Source: Syngnathus acus
Taxonomy: Eukaryota > Chordata > Actinopteri > Syngnathiformes > Syngnathidae
DNA length: 64,000 nt
Direction: 5' to 3'
Assembly: GCF_901709675.1 (NCBI RefSeq)
Contig: NC_051094.1
Span: 19,804,501-19,868,500, forward strand
The translations under genes were made by a program, and so were the position numbers. The number at the start of each line of letters is the position of its first letter. The stretch's first letter is position 1. The notes below the pieces were generated by a model. The model was not told the origin of the DNA and ran no database searches. It was given only the letters and a program-made list of their open reading frames with translations. This document shows, piece by piece, positions 19,904 to 30,933 of this stretch.

Positions 19904-20267
19904 TAGGCGGCTCGGTGGAGCACTGGGTAGCACGTCCGCCTCACAGTTAGGAGGGTGCGGGTTCGATTCCACCTCCGGCCCTCCCTGTGTGGAGTTTGCA
20001 TGTTCTCCCCGGGCCCGCGTGGGTTTTCTCCGGGCACTCCGATTTCCTCCCACATCCCAAAAACATGCTTGGTAGGCCGATTGAAGACTCCAAATTGTCC
20101 CTAGGTGTGAGTGCGGGTGCAAATGGTTGTTTGTCTCTGTGTACCCTGCGATTGGCTGGCAACCGGTTCAGGGTGTCCCCCGCCTACTGCCCGATGACGG
20201 CTGGGATAGGCTCCAGCGCTCCCGCGACCCCCGTGGGGACTAAGCGGTTCAGAAAATGGATGGATGG
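19904..20267 (+). mobile_element. tRNA-headed SINE with (ATGG)n tail
   Basis: Full-length relative of the SINE at 30-388: GGGTAGCACGTCCGCCTCAC, GGTTCGATTCC, GGCTGGGATAGGCTCCAG, (ATGG)n. The 12-bp duplication ATAACTATTATA lies at 19892-19903 and 20268-20279. It is inside a satellite unit of MITE copy 4. Confidence 0.93.
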
Positions 20268-20964
20268 ATAACTATTATACAAGCAATAATATTATCAAAC
20301 CATCTGTCACTCCAAATCATTAAATCCATCGATCGTCCTTTATGTTAACAATGCCAACTGCGTGTGCGCCGCTGACGGCGGTTGCATTTCAAAATATTCC
20401 ACAGGCCCATATAACGATATATAAATTACATATCAAATAACTATTATATAAGCAATAATATTATCAAACCATCTGTGTCACTCCAAATCATTAAATCCAT
20501 CGATCGTCCTTTGTCAACAATACTGGGTGCGCGCCGCTGATGGCGGTTGCACTTCAAAATATTCCACAGGCCCATAAACAACAATTTTATCAAACAATCT
20601 CTGTCACTCCAAGTCATTAAATCCTGTGATCGAATCCTTTGTCCTTTATGTAAAACACCGCTGCGTATGCACCGCGCCGCAGTTGCAGTTCAGATTACAG
20701 TAATCCCTCGCTACATCGCGGTTCGTTTATCGCGGTTTCACTACATCGCGGATTTTTTAATTTTGAAAATTTGTGAAAAAATTCACATAAGTTGCTCCTG
20801 AGTATAAGTCGCCCCCCCACCCAAACTATGAAAAAAAAGCGATTTATAGTCCGAAAAATACGGTAGTTAAATAATTATTTAGTTAATGGTGGCAGAATTT
20901 TCAATTTAGATACACAGACCACAGAAACTTGACAATAAATGATCAATTTAATTAAATATTTAAG

Positions 20965-22112
20965 TACCGTCTTTTTCCATGTATAATGCGCAAAATGTAA
21001 CTAATTTATTGTCCTAAAATCTGGGGTGCGCATTATACATGGGTACAACAATTTTTGAAGAAAATCTCCCTCGAAATAAAACTTGAAATCACCTTTCTTC
21101 TTGTTTGTTGTCAATCACGCATCGCATTCAGCCATCCTGCCCAACACACTTAGTCAGTAAAATTCATAATTGACGACACATCGTTTGATGCTATGGTGCA
21201 ATCCTTGATGGTGTGTTATTGTCAAATATTGTTTGTTTTTTAATCTCCATCGCAGACCGGATATCATACGGAGGCCGCCATGACAGTATGCGCAGAACGG
21301 ATGCGCAAGACACGTCAGCGTCATATAAAGAGCGAGAGTTCAGTTCTTTAACTATTAGTTTCAATTCACAGTTTAATTAGCAGTTTCAATCAGCAAATAA
21401 CAAAATGCGTTTTACAGGTAATATTTTATTTCACAACACTTTGCCTTGTTCCTTTCTTCTCTGCTGTTCACTTCAGACACGCTCCATACGAACACAATGC
21501 TCTCGTATCAGACGCTTGCTCGATCACCTGCTCGTTTGCTGTCACAATGTACCCTACACAAATCCGAAACATTTGTTGCGGCTCCGAGTCACGACGAGGG
21601 GCAAGTTTTGGTTTCCAAGGGTGTTTTTAATTCCTCTTCAACTTCTCTCCCATACACATGTCCGCACGTCACTTTCCTCTCTTTTCATTTTAACCTAACT
21701 GATCGCGGTGGTGCCTTTCTGGGCAGTCGGAGAAATCAACGTCAACAAAAAAAATACATCCAGCCTAGTTAAGAAATCACCAGAAAGATCACCATGACAA
21801 TTGTGAACACACAGAAAGATAATAAATAACTGGAACATCACTCAAATATTGGTGATCCCGTTGAGAGTCTCACATATTTCTTCGCTATCGAGTTTGCTAG
21901 CGCATGCGCAGTGATACTGACCGGCAGAATAACATCCGGTTGTTCCCAAAGATGATCTTTTTTCTGAAATAATTTTACGTTTACGGACTTAAGTAAGAGT
22001 CAAAATTTGGGTGCGTATTATACATGGGTACAGGCTTTTTTCCAGCATCGACATGCCATTTTTAGGGTGCGTATTATACATGGGGGCGTATTATACATGG
22101 AAAATTACGGTA
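20965..22112 (+). mobile_element. TA-target MITE, second family (CCATGTATAATGCGC ends)
   Basis: Ends GTACCGTCTTTTTCCATGTATAATG and CATGGAAAATTACGGTA with TA at the borders; the subterminal GCGCATTATACATGGG is repeated near both ends in inverted orientation. The outermost ACCGTAATTTT is shared with the other MITE family. Between them is unique sequence with no recognised protein. Confidence 0.85.
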
Positions 22113-22846
22113 ATTATCAATTAGTTAAATAATTATTTAGTTAATGATGGCAGAATTCTACTATCAGAAATACAATCAACTGCCACAAGGGCACCACGTT
22201 GTTGATTTTCTTATAATTTAAGAAGGCTTAAACGAATGAAGAACCTGAAATCAGTCATTAAGTAGAAGGCGGCTGTTGGGTTTGTCAACATTTGCACAAA
22301 TTTCGCCAGACCCGAGAGTTGTCTTCATCAGGCCAACAACTCCTGCAGGAGGGCGCCCGAGACACACACACAGGATGTATGGCCCGAACCGCGCTCCAGC
22401 TATAGGCTGGACGCTTTTAATTGAATAAATGCAATGGATGGAGTTTACACAAATGCATAGCTTCGCACATCTCATGATTTTAGAAAAACAAGGCTGTCAT
22501 TGTTTAAAGCGAGCAGTATGGACATCTCAACGATGTTATTGTTCAAACCAGGATGTTATTGTTTGAAGCGACTCATGGCTCCAGCCATATGCTCCTGAGC
22601 CATGAAAAACACCATTGTTCTCTTAACATTCCATCTCGGTTGCAAATTCCTGGGCACAAGGTCAAACTGTCACATACAGCAAAGATCCTCCATAGAATCT
22701 AATGATAATATTTGACATATTTCCCAACAGCGGCTACAGTTAAAAGGAAAGAGTCTGGAACGGCGCTAACTGAGCCTTTGCTTTATCGAGCAGCTTTGTT
22801 CTCAAGCTAGCATTCGCTCAAAGGATAGTCCCCTGTTTGTCTAGCA
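22113..22846. other. ptar1: intron sequence, nothing recognised
   Basis: Unassigned; the first 60 bp resemble 20866-20964. Confidence 0.4.
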
Positions 22847-24132
22847 CAGGGGTCGGCAAACTTTTTGACTTGCAGGTCGAATTGGCTTCTAAATTTTGAC
22901 CGGGGGGCCAAACAAGGAGCAGATGGATGTAGTGTTTGTGGGAAGTAATATAAACGACATGTAAAGGTCATTGCATAAATGGTTTTGGCCTTTAGTAGGG
23001 AAGTAAAGCATGGATATTCAAAAAACGCTTTTTGGAAACAAATGCATTTATTAACATTAAAAAAATATTTCACTGAAAAACTACTATCACTGATTCTCAT
23101 TAAATAAGACACTGTTATTATGAATAACAGTTTCCATCACTTCAGCGCCTGCATGTCAGACTTATGAAAGATGTTTATCGAATGAGGTGAAATCACATCA
23201 AACGGCAAACATTCTGACCAAATACATAATCTTGAAGAATCAGTGAAAGAATATATCTAAATAAAGTACCTACTAATATAGAAATTACTAATAAAGAAAT
23301 CAAAAGGGCAACACGGTGACAGATTTACTGAAAATCAGAGCAGAGCTTTAACTCACAAACACCTGGTGACAGAGGTAAGGAAACAGGAAACACTTCCTCA
23401 AAGTCGGCCTTAAAAACTTTAAAAGTTAAGATTAGTCTAAAATAGATGGTGCATCATAAACTTGCCACTGTACTTGACTTTTGATCCGCAGTTTGTCGGT
23501 GAAAAAAAGTTTTGCTGAGTCTTCAAATTAGCTGTCAACATCTCCACTGTAGCCACTCGTTCATGTGTTGACTCCTAGCACAGTTAGCATGCTTCGTAGC
23601 AAAGTGACGGCAAATATTGTACTCCTTGCAACCGTTTCTTGGCATATCAGCCATAATGGCATTGATCGAACTTCAGTGAAAAAATATTTTGTTGTCAACT
23701 CTTTTTTTAAACACTCGGCAATCAGTGTCCACCTTTCTTTTCCCTGGGCCACTCATTTTGATGGAGGGATTCCAGGGGAAGGTTTGTGGGTGGCTGTGGC
23801 GTAAAACTGTATCTGAAAGCTCAGTGCGCGAATTACGAGAATGCTGAGGTCACAGCCCACACTAGAAATTCGGCACTGATGGAAATAGAGCGCGGAGTGC
23901 GCCGGGTCCGTACTACTTAGTACGTACACGCACTTGTGAGTGTGCACCGAGCTTTCTGACACGGCTTCCGGGAGTAAATGCGCGGGCGGGCGCTACTGGG
24001 GAAACATAGTAATTGCAGGGAAAATAACCCAAAACAATGTATAATAATACAATTTATTCAGGTTTAGCGGGCCGGATTAAACGGCCCCGCGGGCTGCATC
24101 CGACCCGTTGGGCCGTAGTTTGCCCATGTCTG
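22847..24132 (-). mobile_element. hAT deletion derivative, reverse copy
   Basis: Ends CAGGGGTCGGCAAACTTTTT and GTAGTTTGCCCATGTCTG; exact 8-bp duplication GTCTAGCA at 22839-22846 and 24133-24140. In reverse it is a relative of 1551-4165 and 56583-57883 (shared TTCGGCCC.., CTTCAAGA..GATT, GAAAGATG.. blocks), but its coding part keeps a different N-terminal piece. Confidence 0.9.
23561..23752 (-). pseudogene. hAT transposase N-terminal (BED-like) remnant
   Basis: Minus strand, starting near 23752: KYFFTEVRSMPLWLICQETV looks like the first half of a BED-type zinc finger of GTF2IRD2/ZBED-like hAT transposases (family pattern YFFxEVxxxPxCLxC). The first Cys of the pair is Trp here, and no second half follows. 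Dead remnant. Confidence 0.6.
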
Positions 24133-24147
24133 GTCTAGCAGTATACT

Positions 24148-24535
24148 GCAGGGATGCCCATGTCTGGTCCTCAAGATCCCCTGCCCAGTTTGTTTTAGGT
24201 GCACCCCTACTAATCACCAAATGATTCCCGAGCGCGGCACCGCTGCTGCTCACTGCTCCCCTCTCCCCCAGGGGATGGATCAAAATCACACGGGGATGGG
24301 TTAAATGCAGAGGACAAATTTCACCACACCCAGATGTGTGTGACGATCAATCGGACTTTAACTTAACTTTAACTTTTAACTTTACTACAACACTACTGAT
24401 TCAAATGATCAGCTCATCAGCAGGCTTTGCAAAAGCCTGATAGTGACCCTGATGATTTGAACCAGGTGTGTAGGGATGGATCTAAAACAGGTTGGATAGG
24501 ACTCTCGAGGACCGGACTTTGGCACCATTAGTGTA
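24148..24535. mobile_element. palindromic hAT MITE, interrupted by a SINE
   Basis: CATGTCTGGTCCTCAAGATC ... CTGATTCAAATGATCAGCTC ... GTGTGTAGGG ... TCGAGGACCGGACTTTGGCACC is the foldback MITE common in fish. A 5'-truncated SINE (24207-24380) splits it. Confidence 0.6.
24207..24380 (+). mobile_element. 5'-truncated SINE with (ACTTTA)n tail
   Basis: ATCACCAAATGATTCCCGAG, CACACGGGGATGGGTTAAAT, then ACTTTAACTT repeats: the 3' half of the SINE at 15878-16189. Confidence 0.88.
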
Positions 24536-24753
24536 GCGTTGGCATTCATGCTAGCCTTGGCCTGAAGCAAATATTTGGGGCTCTGTATTGAAGGTACAAC
24601 TCTAAAACGTTCATAAAGTCTGCGCCGGGTGTTTACAAACAGTCCAACAATTCAACTGAAGTAGTAGTTTCTCAATGGATATAAATAAGTTCACAAATGC
24701 AAACGCAACAAAACAGGTGGTGGAGTCAAAATCTATATTGAAACATTACTGAG

Positions 24754-25497
24754 TACCGTATTTTTCGGACTAAAAGTCGCTCCGGAATATAGGTCACATT
24801 AGCCATAAAATGCACAATAACGTGAAAAAAAACATATATAGTAAGTCGCTCCGGAGTATAAGTCGCATTTTGGGGGAAATTTATTCGACAAAATCCAACA
24901 CCAAGAATAGACATGAACGAGCAACAACAGGCTAAACGATAGGTATAAACGATAGGTATGCTAACGTGACATAAACAGAAACGAAGAGCTGAGAACGGGC
25001 CTGACGTAACATTCAGAGTTATTCAAATAACTATTACATAAATAACCCGTTTATAAAACCATCTGTGTCACTCCAAATCATTAAATCCATCGATCGTCCT
25101 TTATGTCAACAATGGGTGCGCGCCGCTGACGGCGCTTGCACTTCAAAATATTCCACAGGCCCATATAACGATATGTAAATTCTATATCAAATAACTATTA
25201 TACAAGCAATAATATTATCAAACAATCTGTCACTGCAAATCATTAAATCATCGATCAAATTCCTCGTCCTTTGTCAACAACCCCGCGCGTGCGCCCTGAC
25301 GTCAGCCTCGTCGTTATTCCACAGATCTAGTATATAACTATATTGTAGTGTTAACAAAGTACAAGGACCCAAGCACCGGCGTGGACTTCCAGGCGTGTGG
25401 CGGCGTGGACTTCCATCCCCGGAGGTGGCACTTCCAGCCACGGAGGTGGAAGAGAGCTCCATATAATAGGACCGGGCGTGCGTAAAAGTACTATGTC
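24754..25497 (+). mobile_element. TA-target MITE, copy 6, right end lost
   Basis: Starts GTACCGTATTTTTCGGACTA; holds satellite units and the 3' module CCGGAGGTGG, GCGTGCGTAAAAG. It is cut by a LINE tail at 25498, and no matching right terminal repeat follows. Confidence 0.82.
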
Positions 25498-25605
25498 TTG
25501 TCACCGTGGGATAGTGGGAACGTAATTTCGATTTCTTTGTGTGTCTTGGCATGTGAAGAAATTGACAATAAAGCAGACTTTGACTTTGACTTTTTGACTT
25601 TGAAA
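25498..25605 (+). mobile_element. LINE/SINE 3' tail with (TTTGACT)n
   Basis: CTTGTCACCGTGGGATAGTG, AATTTCGATTTCTTTGTGTG, GACAATAAAGCAGACTTTGA and then TTTGACT repeats: a very short 5'-truncated retroelement end. Confidence 0.7.
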
Positions 25606-26159
25606 ATGCTAACTTTTCATCTGCTTTCTCCTGACTCACCGTTTCTGCCTCTTATCGGTTTGTGTTGCGTCTGACTACTGACGGATGTGCGTCGGCACAC
25701 GTCTAAAAACACTGGCTCTGATAGGCTACCATAACGCTGCCTTAGCCAATCGCTCACTGACTTGTTACGTTAACCCGGAGACACTAGTCTCAGGCTCGTC
25801 TGCCCGGCCTGCAGCTAAAGGGGGCGCTAAATTGCCAATTACCCACACAGTGATATGACAAATAATAGAAAACCATATTGCTGCTTTTTTGTATTTGTTT
25901 TTTTTGGCACTTTGCGGCTTTTTTGTTTTGTTTTTTGGCACGGCCGCCCGTGTCGCCCGTGCCAAAAACCGCTACTGCACTGGAGGAGAGGAGAAGGAAA
26001 TGCAGACTTGCTTGATTTGTTTTTTCCACAGTAATCAAGTTCATTCCTTCACCAAGTAAAACTCAAAGTGTATCAAACCGAACCAAAAACCATGATCATA
26101 AAACCTTGGTTTTTCATAAAACCTTGGTTTTTCATTAAACCGAACCGAGGATTGTCTGT
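25606..26159. other. unassigned, possible hAT remnant
   Basis: A near repeat of CATAAAACCTTGGTTTTTCAT and ACCGAACCGAGG at 26085-26150 may be a terminal region. No coding match. Confidence 0.3.
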
Positions 26160-27560
26160 AAACGAATTTCAATAGCTTGGCAGCTCAGTCTACTTAATAA
26201 GACTTGTCAAATCTGCACTTATTACATTTAAGTGACCGGCTTCCCATTAAAGGGTCAAATGAGCCGGGAGTGAAGAGACTCGTCCGAGTTGCTAACCACC
26301 TTTATTAAATTAATTCTGAAAGAATCGATCTAATCTCTTTATGACGCCAATCCCGTTGAAGTCAAACGACGCTCGCATGCCGAGTAACTAAAATTGAGAC
26401 ACGTCGTCAGAATGACCGCGCCCTACTGGTGGCTCCCTTCTGATTTGATGCTTTTGTTAAATCTCGGATATATTTAGATGTCTTTGTTAAGACCTCAGGG
26501 ATTCGTTATTTACACTAGCGCGCATTCGTCCTAGCTGAGCTTAAGATAACTATTTCAAACCAGATCTGACAATACCTGATGTTAAGGATTAAAGCTGTCT
26601 TCACTTTAAAAATAATTGAACGGATTTAAAGAATGACTATGATAGGGAAATAAAGTTTTAATTACTGCATATAAAATCATGCTCAACATAGTTAACATGA
26701 AATAATTGATAACCGATTTAAGGATTAAGAAGAAATTTAATGAATAAGCAAGAAAAAGAATTACAAGTCGAAAAAACAACAATAATTCCACTCACCAATC
26801 TCAGAACAAAAGAGGAGACAAAAGGTCTAAAATCCTATTTGGTTGAACAAGTCGAGTGATCGGCTCTCCTTTGTTCCAAAATCCGAATTCTGTTTAAAGA
26901 GAGGAAAGATCTGCCGATGAGGAGATTAACCAACGCCGTTACATTGGTGTCTTCCCCTTTCTGCCAGAAACGGCTGTCTCCTCTGCCTTCCTCGAAGCTT
27001 AAAATTTGACAAAGTCCAATTCGAAGCTTAAAATTTGACAAAGTCCAATTCGAAGACTCTGGAAATTCATTTTAGTAGATTTTGGTCCAATCTGAAAAAG
27101 CATGAAAAATCCATCTTCACCTAAGCGGCGTTCTTTACTCCGGGCAGCAACAGGGCCATCGCCCTGACCAGGAAGAGCCCTTCTCTCGTCCGAAGCCAAG
27201 CTTTTATAGGCTCGTCAGCTCCTCTGGCATTACCTCATTGGAATGTGTGGAATGCCTGGTATGCTAGGAATGCATGACCTCATTTGATTTCTCAGCTGAT
27301 ATTTTAATGCTGTCTCAGCGGATTTTTCAGCTGATATGTGAGGGTTGCGCAATCTTCACCTGACTCTCAGCTGGGAGCCTTGGCAATTTTGCTCAGAACA
27401 GCAAATATTGCGCATGACTGTTCTCTGCTGCTGTTTCCTGTTTTGCTCGTTCTTTCACTATTAGCCCTTGATGTCTGCTCTCAACTTAATACATTCATGT
27501 ATAAATAGAACACCAATGTTAAATACAGGTTGGATAAAACATTGCAACATTAATAACATA
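26160..27560 (-). mobile_element. possible solo LTR or LTR-like promoter segment, reverse
   Basis: On the minus strand there is a TATA-like CCTATAAAAGCTTGGCTTCG near 27206 and AATAAAGGTGGTTAGCAACT near 26303, followed by GTCTCTTCACTCCCGG; this order resembles U3-R-U5 of a retroelement LTR. A 30-bp direct repeat (CTTAAAATTTGACAAAGTCC) lies at 26996-27055. I did not find TG..CA borders with a duplication, and the TATA-to-AATAAA distance (about 900 bp) is unusually long. Tentative. Confidence 0.3.
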
Positions 27561-28110
27561 TATCTTGTCTAGTAAAGATCAACTTAACACATAATCATAC
27601 TTAGCCATTATAATAGGTTCTTCTAACTTCAACATCTATATTGATATTGCTCAAACTGTTAAGCTTAAAATTATGGCATAGCAAAATCATTTTCCAAAAT
27701 TGTGTGTTGCTATGTGTTTGAACAGCTTGTGTCTTCCCAATTCCTAACAATTTAATTTATTAGATTTGTTAGTTTCCATCAGGTCACCCCTATGTCAAGC
27801 TTTAACACCATCTTCTGGTGAAATTTTGGAACTACTTCATGTTTTAGAAGAGCCAATGTGCCTGGGCCAAATTCGATACCCAATTGTACACCATCTTGTA
27901 CCACCAGGCCACTTGACAGACTTGATTAATTTTACTTTTATGGCATTCTTAATACGTTTACATATTTTTATTATGCTTTAAGGTGACCTTAACTTGAGAG
28001 GTACCCATTAATAAATGTGTCATTTTTATGTTGTTAATTATTTGTAAATGGTGTTTTACCAACAACATGACTTGATTAGACAAATGATAAACAGTAATGC
28101 CTCCTTGCAG
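27561..28110. other. ptar1: intron sequence before ptar1 exon c
   Basis: A/T-rich single-copy-looking intron; no repeat recognised. Confidence 0.5.
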
Positions 28111-28354
28111 ACGCTGGGTGCTGCAGCAAATCCTGAGAGGCCCGTCAGATGTGGATTGTGATGGAAAGAAGCAACAGGGTGAAGCAGAGCAGGCAGATTT
28201 AAAAAGGAGTCAGAAGTTCAATTACCATCTTGCTCCAATGCTCCACAAAGAGCTAAATGTCTGCTCTGATGCTGCATGTCGTTATCCCAGCAACTACAAT
28301 GCATGGTCCCACCGCATCTGGATTCTGCAACACATGGCCAAAGGCAATGTCAAG
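28111..28354 (+). CDS. ptar1: ptar1 coding exon c
   Basis: The exon starts after CTCCTTGCAG and ends before GTATGT. One base completes the Arg codon of the previous exon, then 81 codons follow and it closes in phase 0. It encodes RRWVLQQILRG at the start and YPSNYNAWSHRIWILQHMAK near the end; both are hallmark PTAR1 repeats (the human protein has RRWVLQQ and YPSNYNAWSHRIWVLQHLAK). The stretch between them is rich in Lys, Gln and Glu, with little similarity to human, as expected for a loop. The intron on the left is 13.3 kb and the one on the right 18.8 kb, the longest visible. Confidence 0.96.
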
Positions 28355-28374
28355 GTATGTAGGGGTCAATTGTA

Positions 28375-28728
28375 GTGTTGCACGGGATACCGGTACTGTT
28401 AAAATGGCTCATATCATGTACTTAAAGAAATGGTGGCTCGCCGTGGAAAATGCCTTTAAGTGCTGAGCACGCCTCCTTCTGGGAGGAAGGAAGATGCCTT
28501 CAAACAGAGAAGCGCTCATTGTCACCGCTGCTCTTTATTAAAAAGCATGATGCACGAAGTGTCATACAGAACTTCTTGGAAGTTTTTTGCCGACAACCAT
28601 GCAAAGCCTGTCTCTAAGACTTGTTTTAAAACTACTGTGGCTCGAGGTGGGAGCACATCTAATCTGGCCAAGCACCTCACTGAGCAGCGACTAGTTGAGG
28701 GACTACACACGCACGCACGCACGCACAC
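28375..28728 (+). pseudogene. hAT fragment with BED zinc-finger remnant
   Basis: It begins GTAGTGTTGCACGGGATACC, a known type of hAT end. The plus strand then encodes SKTCFKTTVARGGSTSNLAK and HLTEQR, close to the second half of a BED finger in ZBED1-like transposases (C-x2-C ... TSNLxxHL). No DDE domain. An (ACGC)n run follows at 28708-28728. Confidence 0.6.
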
Positions 28729-29096
28729 ATACGTTGTTAGAATAGGTCTCTTTGGCACATGTGATTAGCTAAGTAGCTTGAGCTATGCCGTTATATCGCT
28801 GTAAACCTTCTCTTGCTTTCTTGGCTTTTTCTTCTCTATGACACTCTTTGCACATACATAGAAGTCGCTCTCAGTTAAGACGACAAGGTCACACATTATC
28901 ACACAGGCTAGGCAGAGTCGACTCCTTGCAGGAGTTAGACCTTCTTCCGCAATCTCGCAGAGAAGGCTCCACAGCTGTGTATTGATCTTTCTGGCATACA
29001 TTAAATAGTTAAACTGTGAAGGCTGCCTCTTGGTAATTACTGTTAGCATAGCGAGCATTAAAGATAAAGAACTGTAACTAAAAATAATCAAGTCAA
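28729..29096. other. ptar1: intron sequence, nothing recognised
   Basis: No repeat ends or coding similarity recognised. Confidence 0.4.
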
Positions 29097-29800
29097 GTCA
29101 AATTTATTTATATAGCCCTAAATCACAAACAAGTCTCAAAGGGCTTCACATGTACGAACATTGACAATTATTCTCAAACATCCCCTGATCTTAAACTCCC
29201 AGAAGGGCAAGGAAAAACTAGAAAAAAACCTACTGGGGGAAAAATGAGAAACCTTGAGAAGATCCTCCTTCCAGGATGACCAGGCTGCAATGGATGCAGA
29301 TAGGGCACATAGAACACATAATGTAAAATAATCAAAAGAAAAAGTGGATGTCCAATTTAAAGTGAAGAGCTGCATAATATGTATTGGTAGGGCATTCCAA
29401 AGCTCTGGAGCCTGAATAGAGAATGTTCTTGACACTGCAGACTCCTTTTGGTCCTTGGGGTCACTAACAGACCAGTCTTGTGCGAACAAAGGTTTCGGGA
29501 CAGAATGTAAGGTACAACTAGGTCGACGAGATACGAAGGCGCTAAGCCATGCAATATTTTATATGTTAATAAGAGAACCTTGAAGTCACATTTTAAGTGG
29601 ACCAGGAGCCATTAAGTTGGTTAGTATCTGTGTAATATGATCAAACTTTCTTATCCTTGTAAGCAGTCTTGCTGCAGTGTTTTGTGCCAATTGCAGACTT
29701 TTAATACTAGATTTAAGAAGACCAGAGAACAATACATTACAGTAATCAAGGCGCGACGTAACAAACGCATGTATAATAATTTGTCATGCACAAACATGGT
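29097..29800 (-). pseudogene. L2/Maui-like LINE 3' end, reverse
   Basis: The plus strand starts TCAAATTTATTTATATAGCC, the reverse of the fish L2 3' end (GGGCTATATAAATAAATTTGA). On the minus strand 29554-29357 encodes MHGLAPSYLVDLVVPYILSR and the next frame AFxIQAPELWNALPIHI, the C-terminal end of L2 ORF2. Frames are shifted between 29470 and 29400. Confidence 0.85.
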
Positions 29801-30192
29801 CATTAAAGCTGATTCTGATTAACTAGCAGGGCTTTCCTCCGTGAGTCATCACCTTATCGTGGTGGAGGGGTTTGCGTGTCCCTATGATCCTCGGAGCCAT
29901 GTTGTCTGGGGCTTCATGCCCCTGGTAGGGTCACCCATGGCAAAAGGGTCCTAGGTGAGGGGCCAGACAAAGCACGGCTCATAAGACCCCTTATGAAGAA
30001 TACAATATATGAAATTAATTTTCCCTCGCCCGGACGCTGGTCACTGGAGCCAGGCCTGGAGGTGGGGCTCAAAGGCGAGCGTCTGGTGGCCGGGCCTTCG
30101 CCCATAGGGCCCGGCCGGGCACAGCCCGAAAGGGAAACGTTGGTTCCCCTTCCCATGGGCTCATCCCCTGTGGGAGGGGCCAAAGGGGTCGG

Positions 30193-30933
30193 GTGCGTAG
30201 TGAGCTGGGCAGCGGGCAAGGGCGGGAACCTTGGCGGTCCGGCTGCAGATGCTGGCTCTTAGGGCATGGAATGTCACCTCGGGAGTTTGAGGCAGAAAAG
30301 CTCCGACTAGACATAATCGAACTTGCCTCCACACTCAATTTGGGTTCTGGAACAAGCCCTCTCGAGAGGGGCTGGACTCTCTTCCACTCAATAGTTGCCC
30401 ACGGTGAGAGGCGTCGAGCAGGTGTGGGCCTACTTATTGCCCCCCGGCTGGGCGCCTGCACATTGGGGTTCACCCCGGTGAAGAAGAGGGTAGCCTCCCT
30501 CCGCCTTCGGGTGGGGGGACGAGTCCTGACTGTTGTTTCTGCCTATGCACCGAACAGTAGCTCAGAGTACCCACCCTTTTTGGGGTCCTTCAAGGAAGTG
30601 CTGGAAAGTGCTCCTTCTGTGGACTCCATCGTTCTACTGGGTGACTTCAATGCTCAGGTGAGCAATGAAAGTGAGACCTGGAAGGGCGTGATTGGGAGGA
30701 ACGGCTCCCCCGATCTGAACCCAAGCGGTGTTCTATTGTTGGACTTCTGTGCTCGACACGGATTGTCAATAATGAACACCATGTTCAAACATAAGGATGT
30801 CCATGTGTGCACTTGGCACCAGGACACCCTAGGCCGCAGTTTGATGATCGACTTTGTAGTCATGTCATCGGATTTGCGGCCACATGTTTTGGACACTCGG
30901 GTGAAGAGAGAGGCGGAGCTGTCAACTGATTAA
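30193..30933 (+). pseudogene. LINE endonuclease domain (open, 246 codons)
   Basis: The frame includes [71 protein letters not shown] (the APE-type GDFN motif) and [20 protein letters not shown]. It stops at 30931 just where the family has the conserved S-T-D-H-H-L-V, so the TAA replaces a His codon region. No upstream start with ORF1 is expected in this LINE type. Confidence 0.85.

Larger units (their letters stand above)
18410..20690. repeat. ~170-bp satellite units inside MITEs
   Basis: After removing the nested MITE and SINE, the marker GTCACTCCAAATCATTAAAT recurs at spacings of about 163-172 bp (18452, 19598, 19761, 20306, 20478; a shorter one at 20604). The same unit occurs in other MITE copies at 8440, 25070, 48970-49320, 52680 and 63510-63700. 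Confidence 0.85.
18153..20865 (+). mobile_element. TA-target MITE, copy 4, host of a second MITE and a SINE
   Basis: Starts TTACCGTATTTTACAGACTA and ends TATAGTCCGAAAAATACGGTA. Inside are at least five units of a ~170-bp tandem repeat (CACTCCAAATCATTAAATCC, ATCGATCGTCCTTT, CCACAGGCCCATATAACGAT). A complete MITE of the same family (18588-19566) and a SINE (19904-20267) interrupt it. A Tigger-like end piece (CAGTAATCCCTCGCTACATC) sits near the right end, as in copy 1. Confidence 0.85.

Noticed and set aside
18153-20865. centromeric satellite array
   Set aside because: The ~170-bp units are few and bounded by MITE termini, in an intron of an active-looking gene.
25765-26044. lysine-rich open frame
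   Set aside because: Comes from T-rich tracts read in reverse; low complexity.
30069-30473. reverse open frame opposite the LINE endonuclease
   Set aside because: Shadow frame of a G/C-rich coding region; the plus strand carries the APE motifs.
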